Assembly (NCBI GenBank): GCA_041659285.1
Contig: JBAZYO010000012.1
Location: 124,001 to 188,000 of the forward strand
DNA length: 64,000 nucleotides
DNA from: Vicinamibacterales bacterium
Lineage (GTDB): Bacteria; Acidobacteriota; Vicinamibacteria; Vicinamibacterales; UBA2999
Reading direction: 5' to 3'
Shown in pieces: positions 15,926 to 23,756 of the stretch (position 1 is its first letter; every line of letters begins with the position of its first letter). The position numbers and the translations under genes are program-made. The notes below the pieces were generated by a model. The model saw only the letters and a list, made by a program, of their open reading frames with translations, made no database searches and had not been told where the DNA came from.

Positions 15926-16834
15926 ATGAACAGGCTGTCCTCCATTGTGCTCGCCAGCGTCTTGGTCACCGGGACTGCCGTGCTGGCGACGTCCGCGCAG
16001 GATCAGCCGATCTTCAAGTCCGCCGTGCGCACGGTGCCGATCTACGCCACGGTGGTGGACGGCGGCGGGCGCCTGGTGCCGGACCTCGAGCGTGCCGACT
16101 TTGCCATTCTCGACAACGGCAAGCCCGCCGACGTGACGCTGTTCTCGAACGACTCGCAGCCGTTCAGCGCCGTGGTGATGCTCGACACCAGCGCAAGCAT
16201 GACCGCCAACCTGAAGCTGCTCAACCGCGCCGCGGAGCAGTTTCTGCTGCGCTTGCTGCCGGTGGACCGGGCGCAGGTCGGCGCGTTCAACGACAAGATC
16301 CAGTTGAGCGGCACCTTCACGAACAATCGCGACGAGTTGATCGGGGCGCTGAACGATCTGTATTTCGGCAACCCCACGCGCCTGAACGACGGCATTGGCG
16401 CCGGCCTCGACGCGCTGCAGGGCATCGAAGGCCGCCGCGTTGTCTTGGTGTTCACCGATGGCGAAGACACCGCGAGCCGCACCGGGTTCAAGACCGTTCT
16501 CGAGCAAGCCCGCGACGAAGAGGTGATGGTCTACGCCATTGGCCTCGAGTCGGAGTACTTCAACGGCATGCGTGTCGTAAAGACGCGCCCGTCACGAGAC
16601 TTGCGGAAGATTGCCGATGAAACCGGCGGCGGCTACTTCGAGTTGCTGAAGACGATCGACCTGGCGCCGACCTTCACGCGCGTGGCGCAGGAGCTGCGCA
16701 GCCAGTACCTGATCGGTTTTGCCCCCGCCTCGCTCGACGGCAAGGTGCACAAGCTGGATGTGAAGGTGAACCGGCCGGGAATGACCGTGCGGGCGCGGAA
16801 GAGCTATCTCGCCGCGCCCGACACCAAGTCCTGA
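15926..16834 (+). CDS. VWFA-related acidobacterial-type secreted protein
   Basis: A 302-residue protein has a signal peptide (MNRLSSIVLASVLVTGTAVL) and a short N-terminal beta domain (VPIYATVVDGGGRLVPDLER). A von Willebrand factor A domain follows, with MIDAS-like DTSASM near residue 90 and VFTDGEDTAS near 178, and then a C-terminal beta domain (HKLDVKVNRPGMTVRARKSY). This architecture matches the VWFA-related Acidobacterial domain family, abundant and specific to that phylum. The role is probably metal-dependent protein binding outside the cytoplasm. A TAGAGT hexamer lies 10 bases before the start. Confidence 0.85.
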   Translation: MNRLSSIVLASVLVTGTAVLATSAQDQPIFKSAVRTVPIYATVVDGGGRLVPDLERADFAILDNGKPADVTLFSNDSQPFSAVVMLDTSASMTANLKLLNRAAEQFLLRLLPVDRAQVGAFNDKIQLSGTFTNNRDELIGALNDLYFGNPTRLNDGIGAGLDALQGIEGRRVVLVFTDGEDTASRTGFKTVLEQARDEEVMVYAIGLESEYFNGMRVVKTRPSRDLRKIADETGGGYFELLKTIDLAPTFTRVAQELRSQYLIGFAPASLDGKVHKLDVKVNRPGMTVRARKSYLAAPDTKS

Positions 16835-16838
16835 AGGG

Positions 16839-16861
16839 TGTCCCTCGTCAGAAGAGGGACA
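16839..16861. terminator. Hairpin after the VWFA gene
   Basis: TGTCCCTC and GAGGGACA form an eight-base-pair stem with a seven-base loop immediately after the VWFA stop. There is no clear T-run. The stop codon of a small antisense ORF lies in the loop. Confidence 0.4.
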
Positions 16862-16952
16862 ACACGCCGACCATGAGGAACAAGCCGGCGAGCAGTGCGG
16901 GAACAACCACGTCAACCGTCCCTGAGAAATTCCAATCGTAGATTCTCAACAT
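16848..16952 (-). CDS. Candidate 34-residue membrane peptide
   Basis: A short ORF encodes MLRIYDWNFSGTVDVVVPAL followed by LAGLFLMVGVLSLF, giving one strong transmembrane helix with an amphipathic start. A Shine-Dalgarno-like GAGGTGG lies seven bases before the ATG, within the flank of a GGCCGCC/GGCGGCC hairpin (16964-16981). It sits 76 bases after the secreted protein that ends the molybdenum enzyme operon. Its composition is typical of genuine small membrane proteins, but no homologue is known to me. Confidence 0.35.
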   Translation of the reverse strand: MLRIYDWNFSGTVDVVVPALLAGLFLMVGVLSLF

Positions 16953-17028
16953 GTTGCCACCTCGGCCGCCTCGTGGCGGCCTTGTTACCTGGCCGTTTCT
17001 GGGAGGGCCACTAGGTAGGACGGCGGCG

Positions 17029-17967
17029 CTATTTGAGAAGTTCCAGCACCCGTTTCCAGTCGGCCTTCCGCAGGAGATCGGCGATCAACACCTCGTTGCC
17101 GCGAAACCGGACGGTCATGGTGCGAACCGCGGCCGGGCTTTCGGAAGCCGCGGCTGAGGCGGTCACGTCGAAGGCCGCATCGGACCGGCCGCGCACCTCC
17201 GGCGTTGCGAGGGTGCCGAAAAACACCACTGTCTCGGCCGGGGCGAACCGCTCCTCGGTGCCCTGGGCGGTCTTGCCCCGATACACGTTGGATGGGACCG
17301 CGATCACGGCAACCGCCCCATCAACCGTCACTTGTTTCGACACCGCGGGTTCTATCGACGAGGCCACCGCGAACGCGTAGGCCGGCTGGTTGTAATCCAC
17401 GTCGATGGTGACGTGGCCTTCGGCGTCGATGCGGGCGCCGGCCACGCCTTCGTCCGACAGCCCGACGCCGTCCACGTCCTGCGAGCGGCCCGTCCGCCTT
17501 GCCTCGGCCAGCGCCCGTTCGTACTGCGCCTCGGCCCGCCGCTGCGCGGCATCAATCGCCGCGCCGATCTGGGCCATGGCCCGGTTGGCGCGGGCCTGGT
17601 TGATTTCGTTGAGCGGGTTGGCCATCACCTCGATGGTGCGCTCGCCCGTCTGCAGCGGCCGCACCATCCAGAGCACGGTGGTCGAGTTGTTCGCCGGCAC
17701 CGAGTTGGTGTCGTCGGTGTCTGGGAACGGCAGGGCCGGCGCCAGCGCCGCGCGCACGACCGTCATGACGCGATCGACGTCGGCCGGGCCTTGGGCAAAG
17801 GCATGAGCCGGCCACGCGAGCGCCGCAACAACGGCGAGCACCCCAGCACGCCAGCCACTGAGCACCTCAGCCCGCCTTCGCTCGCCCAAGTCTCGGTGGC
17901 GAGCTTCGGCGAGGTCTCGCCGTAGCGGCCTTCGGCCGCGGAGGCGGACACCTTGGCCCCTAGCCAT
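17029..17967 (-). CDS. Secreted protein of unknown function ending the Mo-hydroxylase operon
   Basis: About 312 residues from ATG 17967. The first 40 residues are Arg-rich and encoded by a palindromic repeat (17878-17945). After them comes a clear signal peptide (GVLAVVAALAWPAHAFAQ), so a downstream start may be the real one. The mature part holds TVLWMVRPLQTGERTIEVMA, then a short alpha/beta region (ANRAMAQIGAAIDAAQRRAE) and beta-rich sequence. No family is recognised. The start overlaps the FAD subunit stop by eight bases, implying coupled translation. Confidence 0.6.
   Translation of the reverse strand: MARGQGVRLRGRRPLRRDLAEARHRDLGERRRAEVLSGWRAGVLAVVAALAWPAHAFAQGPADVDRVMTVVRAALAPALPFPDTDDTNSVPANNSTTVLWMVRPLQTGERTIEVMANPLNEINQARANRAMAQIGAAIDAAQRRAEAQYERALAEARRTGRSQDVDGVGLSDEGVAGARIDAEGHVTIDVDYNQPAYAFAVASSIEPAVSKQVTVDGAVAVIAVPSNVYRGKTAQGTEERFAPAETVVFFGTLATPEVRGRSDAAFDVTASAAASESPAAVRTMTVRFRGNEVLIADLLRKADWKRVLELLK
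17878..17945. repeat. Palindromic repeat of the TCCGCC/GGCGGA family
   Basis: CGCCTTCGCTCGCCCAAG and a following segment with GTAGCGGCCTTCGGC...GGAGGCGGA form nested stems. Related sequences occur at 18818, 32744, 53776, 54818 and 55128. Here it encodes the Arg-rich leader of the secreted protein. Confidence 0.55.
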
Positions 17968-18784
17968 CGGTTTCCCTCCAAAACTCATCGAGCAGGTTTT
18001 CGGCCACCTGCATCCGATACTCGCCCGTCGATCGCACATCGTCTATTGGCGCGATGTCCCGGCGCAACGCCGCCTGCGCATCGGCCATGGCGCCGCCGCC
18101 GGTCAGCACGGCCGCCGCCGCGGTCGCGAGCACCACCGTGGGCGCCACCGAGCCGAACGCGACGCGGACCTGCGGCCCGCGCACGGCGGCGATCATGATC
18201 TTCGAAATCGCCTGGGCCCGCCGCGCGCCGACCTTGCGCCACCACTGACGGCCGGCAATGGGCAGGATCTCGACGGCCGTGATCAGCTCGTCCGGCCGCC
18301 GCACGCTGGTGCGATAGCCCGTGTAGAACCCGGCGAAGGGGACGCGGCGCTCGCCCGCGATACTGCGAAGCACGACGCGGGCGCCGGCGGCGGCCAGCAC
18401 CGGCAGCGTGTCGCCGGCCGGCGAGGCGTTGGCGATATTGCCGCCGAGGGTGCCGCGGTTCTGAATCTGCGGTCCACCCACTTCGCGGGCCGCGGCCACC
18501 AGCATCGGCACCCGCTTCCGGACGAGCGCCGACTTGATGATGTCGGTGTAGGTCGCCAGCGCGCCAATGCGGAGGACGGGCCGGTCGATTCGAATCGCCC
18601 TCAATTCATCGAGCCCCCACAGGTCCACGAAGCGACGCTGCTCCAGCGTGCCGAAGTGCAGGCCCACAAACACGTCGGTGCACCCGGCAATCGGCGTCAG
18701 CGTGGGGTCGTCGGCCAGCATGGCCAGCGCCGCCTTGAGGGTGCGCGGCCGCTTCAGCGAGAGGGATCTAGCGTCGGTTGGCAC
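17960..18784 (-). CDS. Molybdenum hydroxylase FAD-binding subunit (CoxM/XdhB-like)
   Basis: A 274-residue FAD-binding subunit of the xanthine dehydrogenase/CO dehydrogenase family. FAD contacts lie in PIAGCTDVFVGLHFG near the N-terminus and in QNRGTLGGNIANASPAGD near residue 115, the two diagnostic motifs. The C-terminal CO-dehydrogenase flavoprotein domain follows (KIMIAAV to QVAENLLDEFW). It passes electrons from the iron-sulfur subunit to the physiological acceptor. It overlaps the 2Fe-2S subunit by 17 bases and is part of the operon starting at AOR. Confidence 0.9.
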   Translation of the reverse strand: MPTDARSLSLKRPRTLKAALAMLADDPTLTPIAGCTDVFVGLHFGTLEQRRFVDLWGLDELRAIRIDRPVLRIGALATYTDIIKSALVRKRVPMLVAAAREVGGPQIQNRGTLGGNIANASPAGDTLPVLAAAGARVVLRSIAGERRVPFAGFYTGYRTSVRRPDELITAVEILPIAGRQWWRKVGARRAQAISKIMIAAVRGPQVRVAFGSVAPTVVLATAAAAVLTGGGAMADAQAALRRDIAPIDDVRSTGEYRMQVAENLLDEFWRETDG

Positions 18785-19295
18785 GCCTGTTCCTCTTCGC
18801 CGTCTGCCGTTTCGTGCTTGTTCGCCGACTTGTCCGCCGAAGCGCTTGGCGCGAAGGCGGAAGGCCAGCCTCCACCGACCGGAAGATGCTCATGTAGCCG
18901 GTGCAGCGGCACAAGTTGCCGGCCAGCGCGGTCTTGATCTGGTCGCGGGACGCGCCGGCCTTGAGCGGCAGGGCCGCCATGATCATGCCCGGCGTGCAGA
19001 TGCCGCACTGCGCGCCGCCGTGCTCGACAAACGCGTTCTGCAGCGCCTTGCCCGATCGCGACGCCGCGCTCGCCCCCTCGATGGTCACCACGCGGCAGCC
19101 CTCGACGTGCGCGACGGGGACGAGGCAGGCGTCCACGGCGACGCCGTCCACCAGCACCGTGCAGGCCCCGCACTCGCCTTCGCCGCAGCCTTCCTTCGTG
19201 CCGGTGAGCCCGCAGTCTTCGCGCAGCACGTCGAGCAGCCGCTTCATCGGCTCGACGTCGAGGCGCCGCTTCCTGCCGTTGATGGTCAGGTTCAT
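18768..19295 (-). CDS. Molybdenum hydroxylase 2Fe-2S subunit (CoxS/XdhC-like) with repeat-derived tail
   Basis: A 175-residue two-cluster iron-sulfur subunit. The plant-type ferredoxin cluster uses GCGEGECGACTVL with a further Cys in DACLVP, and the proximal cluster uses QCGICTPGM and LCRCTGY. After the usual end of the family (about residue 140) the protein continues with an Arg/Ser/Thr-rich tail (RTSRRTSTKRQTAKRNRRAN). That tail is encoded by a palindromic repeat at 18818-18865 and is probably non-functional. ATG 19295 overlaps the catalytic subunit stop (ATGA). Confidence 0.9.
   Translation of the reverse strand: MNLTINGRKRRLDVEPMKRLLDVLREDCGLTGTKEGCGEGECGACTVLVDGVAVDACLVPVAHVEGCRVVTIEGASAASRSGKALQNAFVEHGGAQCGICTPGMIMAALPLKAGASRDQIKTALAGNLCRCTGYMSIFRSVEAGLPPSRQALRRTSRRTSTKRQTAKRNRRANRR
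18818..18865. repeat. Intragenic palindromic repeat (TCCGCC/GGCGGA family)
   Basis: ACTTGTCCGCCGAAGCG and GCGAAGGCGGAAGGC form a stem within the 3' end of the 2Fe-2S subunit gene. The insertion extends the protein beyond the family's normal end without breaking the frame. Confidence 0.6.
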
Positions 19296-21397
19296 CGCCG
19301 CGCCTTCATCAGCCGTTCGGGCGTCGCGGGAATCGACCGGATGTCGAATCCGCAATGCCGAAGAGCGTTGATCACCGCCGGCGCGGGACCGTCAATCGGC
19401 ATTTCACCGACGCCCTTGGCGCCAAACGGCCCATGGGCGTACGGACGCTCGAGCAGTTCCACGTCGATGACCGGCGCGTCCATCGGCGTGGGGATGATGT
19501 AGTTGGTCAGCTGGGCGTTGGCCATGCGGCCATCACGCATCACCACTTCCTCGATCAACGCGTAGCCGATGCCCTGCGCGGTGCCGCCCTCGACCTGCCC
19601 TTCGGCCATCAGCGGATGAATGGCCTTGCCGATCTCGGCCACGGCGGTGACGCGCATCGGGGTGACCTCGCAGGTGACGGGATCGACCTCCACCTCGACG
19701 ACGTTGCAGCCCCACGCGTAGCTGCCGTAGGCATCCCCGCGGTAGAGGTCGTCATCCCACGTCAGGCCGGGCGGCGGTTCGTACTGGGCGGTGACGGTGA
19801 CCGAACCGTGGCGCTTGAAGTACTCCTCGGGAGTGAGCGTGCCGAGCCGCTTTCGCAGGTCGCGCGCGCACCGCTCGAGCAGCTTGCCGACAATCATGCA
19901 CGTGCGCGACGCCACGGTCGGGCCGCTGTCGGGCACGACGTCGGTGTCCACCTGGTGCACGTCGATGGCCTCGTACGGCAATCCGATCGCGTCCGCGACA
20001 ATCTGCGCGTGCATGGTCCGCGTTCCCTGGCCAATCTCGGTGCTGGCGACGAGGATGCGGGCGCCGGTCGCGGTCAGCTCGAGTGACGCCTTCGAGGCCA
20101 GCTTCACTTCGCCGCCGCCGGTGAAGCCCGAGCCGTGGAAGAAGAGCGACAACCCGATGCCGCGGTTGGTGCCGCGCCACTGGCGCCGCTTCTGCCTGAA
20201 ACCCGATCGCTTCACCGCCGCGCGCAACACCGGCAGGGCGCTGGCGTCGCGGCCCAGTTTCTGGCCGGTCGCGGTGGCGTCGCCAGGGCGTAGCGCGTTC
20301 AACTCGCGGAGCCGGACCGGATCCATCGCCAGGGCGTCGGCCACGCGATCCATGTGCGCCTCGATGCCGAACTGCGTTTGTGGCGCGCCGAAGCCCCGGA
20401 ACGCGCCGTTGGGCGGCGTGTGGGTCATCATGGCGCGGCCGCGAATGCGGATGTGTTCGCACCGGTACGGACCGGCCGCGTGAATGACGCCGCGGGACAG
20501 CACCACCGCGCTCAGCGTCGCGTAGGCGCCGCCGTCCATCACCACGTCCACGTCCATCGCGGTGAGGCGCCCGTCGCGGGTGACGCCGGTGCGGTGCCGG
20601 ATGATCGACGGGTGCCGCTTCGTGGTGGCCAGCAGGTCCTCGACGCGGTCGTAGATCATCTTCACCGGCCGGCCGCATTTCATCGCGAGCACGGCGGCAT
20701 GGCAGGCGAGCATCGACGGGTACTCTTCCTTGCCGCCGAAGCCGCCGCCGGTTTCGGCCTGGATCACGCGCACCCGCTCGGGCGCGAGGCCGGTCAGCAC
20801 CACGAGCGCCTTGTGGACGTAATACGGGCACTGCAGCGAGCCGTAGACCGTGATCTGTCCGGACCCGGGCACCGCGATGACGCCGTTGGTCTCGATGTAG
20901 AGCTGTTCCTGGTGGCCGGTGCGGTACTCGCCTTCGATCACGAAGTCGGCATCGCGAAAGCCGCGATCGATGTCGCCCTTGTCGATCGCAATCTGCTTGA
21001 AGCACACCGCCGACGCTTCGGGGTCGCAGGTGGGCGCCAGCTCTCGGTACTCGAACCGCACTCGCGTCTCGACGCCGAACAACTGCCGCCGGTCCGCATG
21101 CGCGACCAGCAAAATCGGCTCGGCCACGTGCCGCACCTCGCGCTCGGCCAGGCATGGCTGGTCGGGATCGATCAGCGCCACGTAGTTCTGGCCGGGAATG
21201 TCGCGGTAGTCGGCGACGATGAAGGCGGGAGAAAGATCGAGATGCCTGGCGGTGATCTCGGCACGCGGGACCGTGGAGCGGATGGTGGCCCCGAACAGCA
21301 TGCCGGGGAACGTCAGGTCGTCGATGTACTTCGCGGCGCCGGTGACCTTGGCGTCACCGTCCTTGCGACGAACATTGGCCCCGACCGCGCGCGCCAT
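19292..21397 (-). CDS. Molybdenum hydroxylase catalytic subunit (xanthine dehydrogenase/aldehyde oxidase family)
   Basis: A 701-residue molybdopterin-binding subunit. The N-terminal a/b hammerhead starts VTGAAKYIDDLTFPGMLFG. Mo-pterin motifs are QAETGGGFGGKEEYPSML, THTPPNGAFRGFGAPQ and STEIGQGTRTM. The proposed catalytic Glu lies in GAKGVGEMPIDGPAPAV near the C-terminus. The enzyme would hydroxylate an aldehyde, purine or other heterocycle using water, with the 2Fe-2S and FAD subunits downstream. The substrate cannot be told from sequence. The CO-dehydrogenase loop with a Cu-binding Cys is not seen. ATG 21397 follows a run of 9-bp repeats. Confidence 0.9.
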   Translation of the reverse strand: MARAVGANVRRKDGDAKVTGAAKYIDDLTFPGMLFGATIRSTVPRAEITARHLDLSPAFIVADYRDIPGQNYVALIDPDQPCLAEREVRHVAEPILLVAHADRRQLFGVETRVRFEYRELAPTCDPEASAVCFKQIAIDKGDIDRGFRDADFVIEGEYRTGHQEQLYIETNGVIAVPGSGQITVYGSLQCPYYVHKALVVLTGLAPERVRVIQAETGGGFGGKEEYPSMLACHAAVLAMKCGRPVKMIYDRVEDLLATTKRHPSIIRHRTGVTRDGRLTAMDVDVVMDGGAYATLSAVVLSRGVIHAAGPYRCEHIRIRGRAMMTHTPPNGAFRGFGAPQTQFGIEAHMDRVADALAMDPVRLRELNALRPGDATATGQKLGRDASALPVLRAAVKRSGFRQKRRQWRGTNRGIGLSLFFHGSGFTGGGEVKLASKASLELTATGARILVASTEIGQGTRTMHAQIVADAIGLPYEAIDVHQVDTDVVPDSGPTVASRTCMIVGKLLERCARDLRKRLGTLTPEEYFKRHGSVTVTAQYEPPPGLTWDDDLYRGDAYGSYAWGCNVVEVEVDPVTCEVTPMRVTAVAEIGKAIHPLMAEGQVEGGTAQGIGYALIEEVVMRDGRMANAQLTNYIIPTPMDAPVIDVELLERPYAHGPFGAKGVGEMPIDGPAPAVINALRHCGFDIRSIPATPERLMKARR

Positions 21398-21410
21398 CGT
21401 CGAACTCTAG

Positions 21411-21454
21411 CACCCCAGGCACCCTAGGCACACTAGGCACCCGAGGCACCTTGG
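21411..21454. repeat. Five tandem 9-bp repeats (CACCCTAGG type)
   Basis: Units CACCCCAGG, CACCCTAGG, CACACTAGG, CACCCGAGG and CACCTTGG fill most of the gap between the MoaD-like gene and the molybdenum hydroxylase gene on the same strand. No function is evident; they may form spacer or variable-number repeats. Confidence 0.7.
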
Positions 21455-21458
21455 CTGT

Positions 21459-21713
21459 TCAGCCCCCGGCCATCGTCGGAACGATCTCGACGACGTCGCC
21501 GTCGGCGACCGCGCGCTGGTCAACGCCGTGCAACAGCAGTTCGTTGTTCACGGCGATGTTATACAGCGGATCGTCCAGTTCGGTGGCGAGGCCGGGGACC
21601 ATGCGGTCCAGTACCTGCAGGAGTTGCCCGACGGTCGCGACGGCGTCGCGGACCACCAGCGTCGTGCCGGTCAGGGGATGCAAGGCGGCGGGAAAGTTAA
21701 CGGTCACTGCCAA
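21459..21713 (-). CDS. MoaD/ThiS-family sulfur carrier protein
   Basis: An 84-residue beta-grasp protein (VTVNFPAALHPLTGTT at the start, DGDVVEIVPTMAGG at the end). The C-terminal Gly-Gly is the site of adenylation and thiocarboxylation in MoaD, which donates sulfur to the pterin dithiolene. It overlaps the AOR gene by 17 bases. A dedicated MoaD next to a tungsten-type AOR is a common arrangement and points to tungstopterin or molybdopterin supply for this operon. Confidence 0.85.
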   Translation of the reverse strand: MAVTVNFPAALHPLTGTTLVVRDAVATVGQLLQVLDRMVPGLATELDDPLYNIAVNNELLLHGVDQRAVADGDVVEIVPTMAGG

Positions 21714-23652
21714 GGGCGCCCACCAATTCCCTGCGCCACGCCTCTTCGGGCGCGCCCTCGCTCGTCAGCCGCGAGATGGCGTAGAAACGTGACAGCATCG
21801 CGTCGAACTCCTGGCGATCGATCTTCTCGCCCTTGTAGGGGCCGCCGGGATTCGGCTCGTCGAACCAGCGGTCGGGCAGCGTGTCGTCCTTGCGGCGCAT
21901 GCCGAGGCGATGGTTGATCAACCGCTCCACGCCCATCACGTTCAACCCGCACTGTTCGAGGGCTTCGTCGGTGAACACCAGGCCGGTGACGTTGGCGAGC
22001 TGCTCGCGGAACTCCTCGAGGCCGGGCAGCGACGGGCTGTTGAACAGCCTGGTGGTGAAGCGGCACATGCCGACCGAGTCGCCCACCGCGTACATGTCCT
22101 CGCATGCCCGGACCGCGCGCTCCTTGTCCACATAGCTGTTGGGCTCGGCGCTGACCGGGCCGCCATACAGCTCCGACTTGAACACCGGGTTGTCGTTGAT
22201 GCGCGCGTTGATCTCCAGCGTGGCGCGGTTGCGGAGGTGATCCATGCCGCGCGTGGCCACGGCCAACCCGAGGGCGAACGCCTTCAGGATGCGGGCGTCG
22301 TGCGGGTCGCTCTGGCCCAGGCCCTTCACCGCAATGCGGTACTTCAGCGCCTCCGCCGGATAATGTCCCTTCTCCACTGCGCGCGTGCTGTCGGCCAGCG
22401 CGGCGCCAAAGCCCTCGCGCGCCGCCATCATGAACAGCAGGCGTTCGATGGTCACCGCGTCGCCCCACGTCAGCGTGATCCCGCCGGTGTGCGCCGTGGT
22501 GATGATGCCGCGCTGGAACAGCTCGAACGCCCAGGCGAGGGCGGAGCCGGTGGACGCGGTGTCGAGACCGAGGTCGTTGCAGACGTTATTGAGGCGGACG
22601 ACCGCGGCGACACTGTCGATGCCGAGATTGGGGCCGAACTTCCCCAGCGTCACGTACTCCGGGCCATCGCCCTTGTCGTACTTGTCCGGCGCGGCGCTGT
22701 GCAGGTCGTTCAGCGGACGGCAGTTCACCGGGCAGCGGAAGCAGCCCTCCATCCCCGGGCGGTACGGATCGAAGTGCTCGGCGTCGAGGCCGTCGGTCCA
22801 CGTCGTTTCCTGGTTGTTCTTCGTGCCCATCGCGCCCAGCAATCGGCTGGGCTTGTAGAGAAACGGCGTGCCGGTTTTCGACAGCGCGTTCTTCACCACC
22901 GAGGTGGCAAGCAGCTTCTGCGCGATGTGCCGGTTGTAGGGCTTGTAGGGCTGCGCGGTCGCAAACTCGCGGGTGGGCGCAATCGTGACGATGCCCTTCA
23001 GGCGGAGGGCGCCCATCTTCGCGCCCGGGCCGCCGCGCGCGTAGATGGCTTTCGGGCCGGCCATGATGCCGCTGGTCAGGACCTGGTTCTCACCGGCGCG
23101 GGTGATGTTGGCCATCGCCATGTTGCGGGTCCACACGCCACCCAGGTCCCGGGCCACGGCCTCGCGCATCTCGATGTTGTCCATCCCCACGTACGGCGCG
23201 CCATCGTCGAACGTCACCACGCCGTTACGAATCACCAGCAGCGTCCACGCCGGGGCCTGGCCGTACAACACGAGGTGGTCGAAGCCGTTCATGCGCAGGA
23301 ACGACGGGAAGTAATCACCGGCGTTCGAGTCGAGCAGCACGCCTGATTCCGGCGACCACGACGTGCAGTTGCCGCGCGCGGCACTGGGCACCAGGCCGGT
23401 CAGCAGCCCCGATCCGAATATCAGCGGGATGCCCGGATCGAGCGGCGTGAGCGACTCATCCAGCAGCCGGTGCAGGTAATACATGTTGGCGCCGCGGCCG
23501 CCAAGCACCGTGCGCGTGACGGCGAGCGGCGTGTAGGCGGTGTGCAGTTGCCGGCGCTCGAGATCCACGAACAACGTGGCGCCTTGCGAGGGGAACTGCG
23601 CCTCGCGCGGCATCTCCTCCAGCAGCCGGGCGACGCGGTCGCGGATGGCCAT
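21697..23652 (-). CDS. Aldehyde:ferredoxin oxidoreductase (tungstopterin family)
   Basis: A 651-residue AOR-family protein. The N-terminal pterin-binding domain begins near LFVDLERRQL and shows TRTVLGGRGANMYYLHRL. The 4Fe-4S cluster ligands are visible as GCFRCPVNC near residue 330 and a distal Cys in GDSVGMCRF. Other family segments are ARGGPGAKMGAL and GPEYVTLGKFGPNLGID. Enzymes of this family oxidise aldehydes to acids with ferredoxin, usually with a tungsten bis-pterin. ATG 23652 was chosen over a TTG six bases upstream because TATACT lies five bases before it. It heads an operon with MoaD and a three-subunit molybdenum hydroxylase. Confidence 0.9.
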   Translation of the reverse strand: MAIRDRVARLLEEMPREAQFPSQGATLFVDLERRQLHTAYTPLAVTRTVLGGRGANMYYLHRLLDESLTPLDPGIPLIFGSGLLTGLVPSAARGNCTSWSPESGVLLDSNAGDYFPSFLRMNGFDHLVLYGQAPAWTLLVIRNGVVTFDDGAPYVGMDNIEMREAVARDLGGVWTRNMAMANITRAGENQVLTSGIMAGPKAIYARGGPGAKMGALRLKGIVTIAPTREFATAQPYKPYNRHIAQKLLATSVVKNALSKTGTPFLYKPSRLLGAMGTKNNQETTWTDGLDAEHFDPYRPGMEGCFRCPVNCRPLNDLHSAAPDKYDKGDGPEYVTLGKFGPNLGIDSVAAVVRLNNVCNDLGLDTASTGSALAWAFELFQRGIITTAHTGGITLTWGDAVTIERLLFMMAAREGFGAALADSTRAVEKGHYPAEALKYRIAVKGLGQSDPHDARILKAFALGLAVATRGMDHLRNRATLEINARINDNPVFKSELYGGPVSAEPNSYVDKERAVRACEDMYAVGDSVGMCRFTTRLFNSPSLPGLEEFREQLANVTGLVFTDEALEQCGLNVMGVERLINHRLGMRRKDDTLPDRWFDEPNPGGPYKGEKIDRQEFDAMLSRFYAISRLTSEGAPEEAWRRELVGALGSDR

Positions 23653-23657
23653 ATCCA

Positions 23658-23663
23658 AGTATA
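23658..23663 (-). promoter_or_regulatory. Leaderless-type -10 (TATACT) for the AOR operon
   Basis: TATACT on the minus strand is followed by TGGAT and the ATG. The TTG annotated as a possible start overlaps this hexamer, which argues for the ATG. Confidence 0.5.
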
Positions 23664-23722
23664 GGGGTCTGCCCCCTTTGATGGCCCACGGAAGGGGTCT
23701 GACCCCTTCGCGCGTCCTGCCG
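23664..23722. repeat. GGGGTCTGACCCC palindromic repeats
   Basis: Two copies (GGGGTCTGCCCCC and AGGGGTCTGACCCCTTC) separate the divergent AOR and gamma-glutamyltransferase promoters. The same palindrome forms a six-unit array at 49236-49393. Confidence 0.7.
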
Positions 23723-23744
23723 AGTTGCGAGAGTGGCCAGACCC

Positions 23745-23750
23745 TATAAT
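23745..23750 (+). promoter_or_regulatory. Leaderless-type -10 (TATAAT) for gamma-glutamyltransferase 1
   Basis: A perfect TATAAT is followed by six bases (GCCGTC) and the ATG at 23757. No Shine-Dalgarno sequence fits between them. Confidence 0.55.
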
Positions 23751-23756
23751 GCCGTC

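Noticed and set aside
21697..23652. Selenium-dependent hydroxylase reading of the molybdenum operon
   Set aside because: No yqeB/yqeC-type partners are present and no in-frame UGA is found in these genes, so the nearby selenoprotein is not evidence for it.
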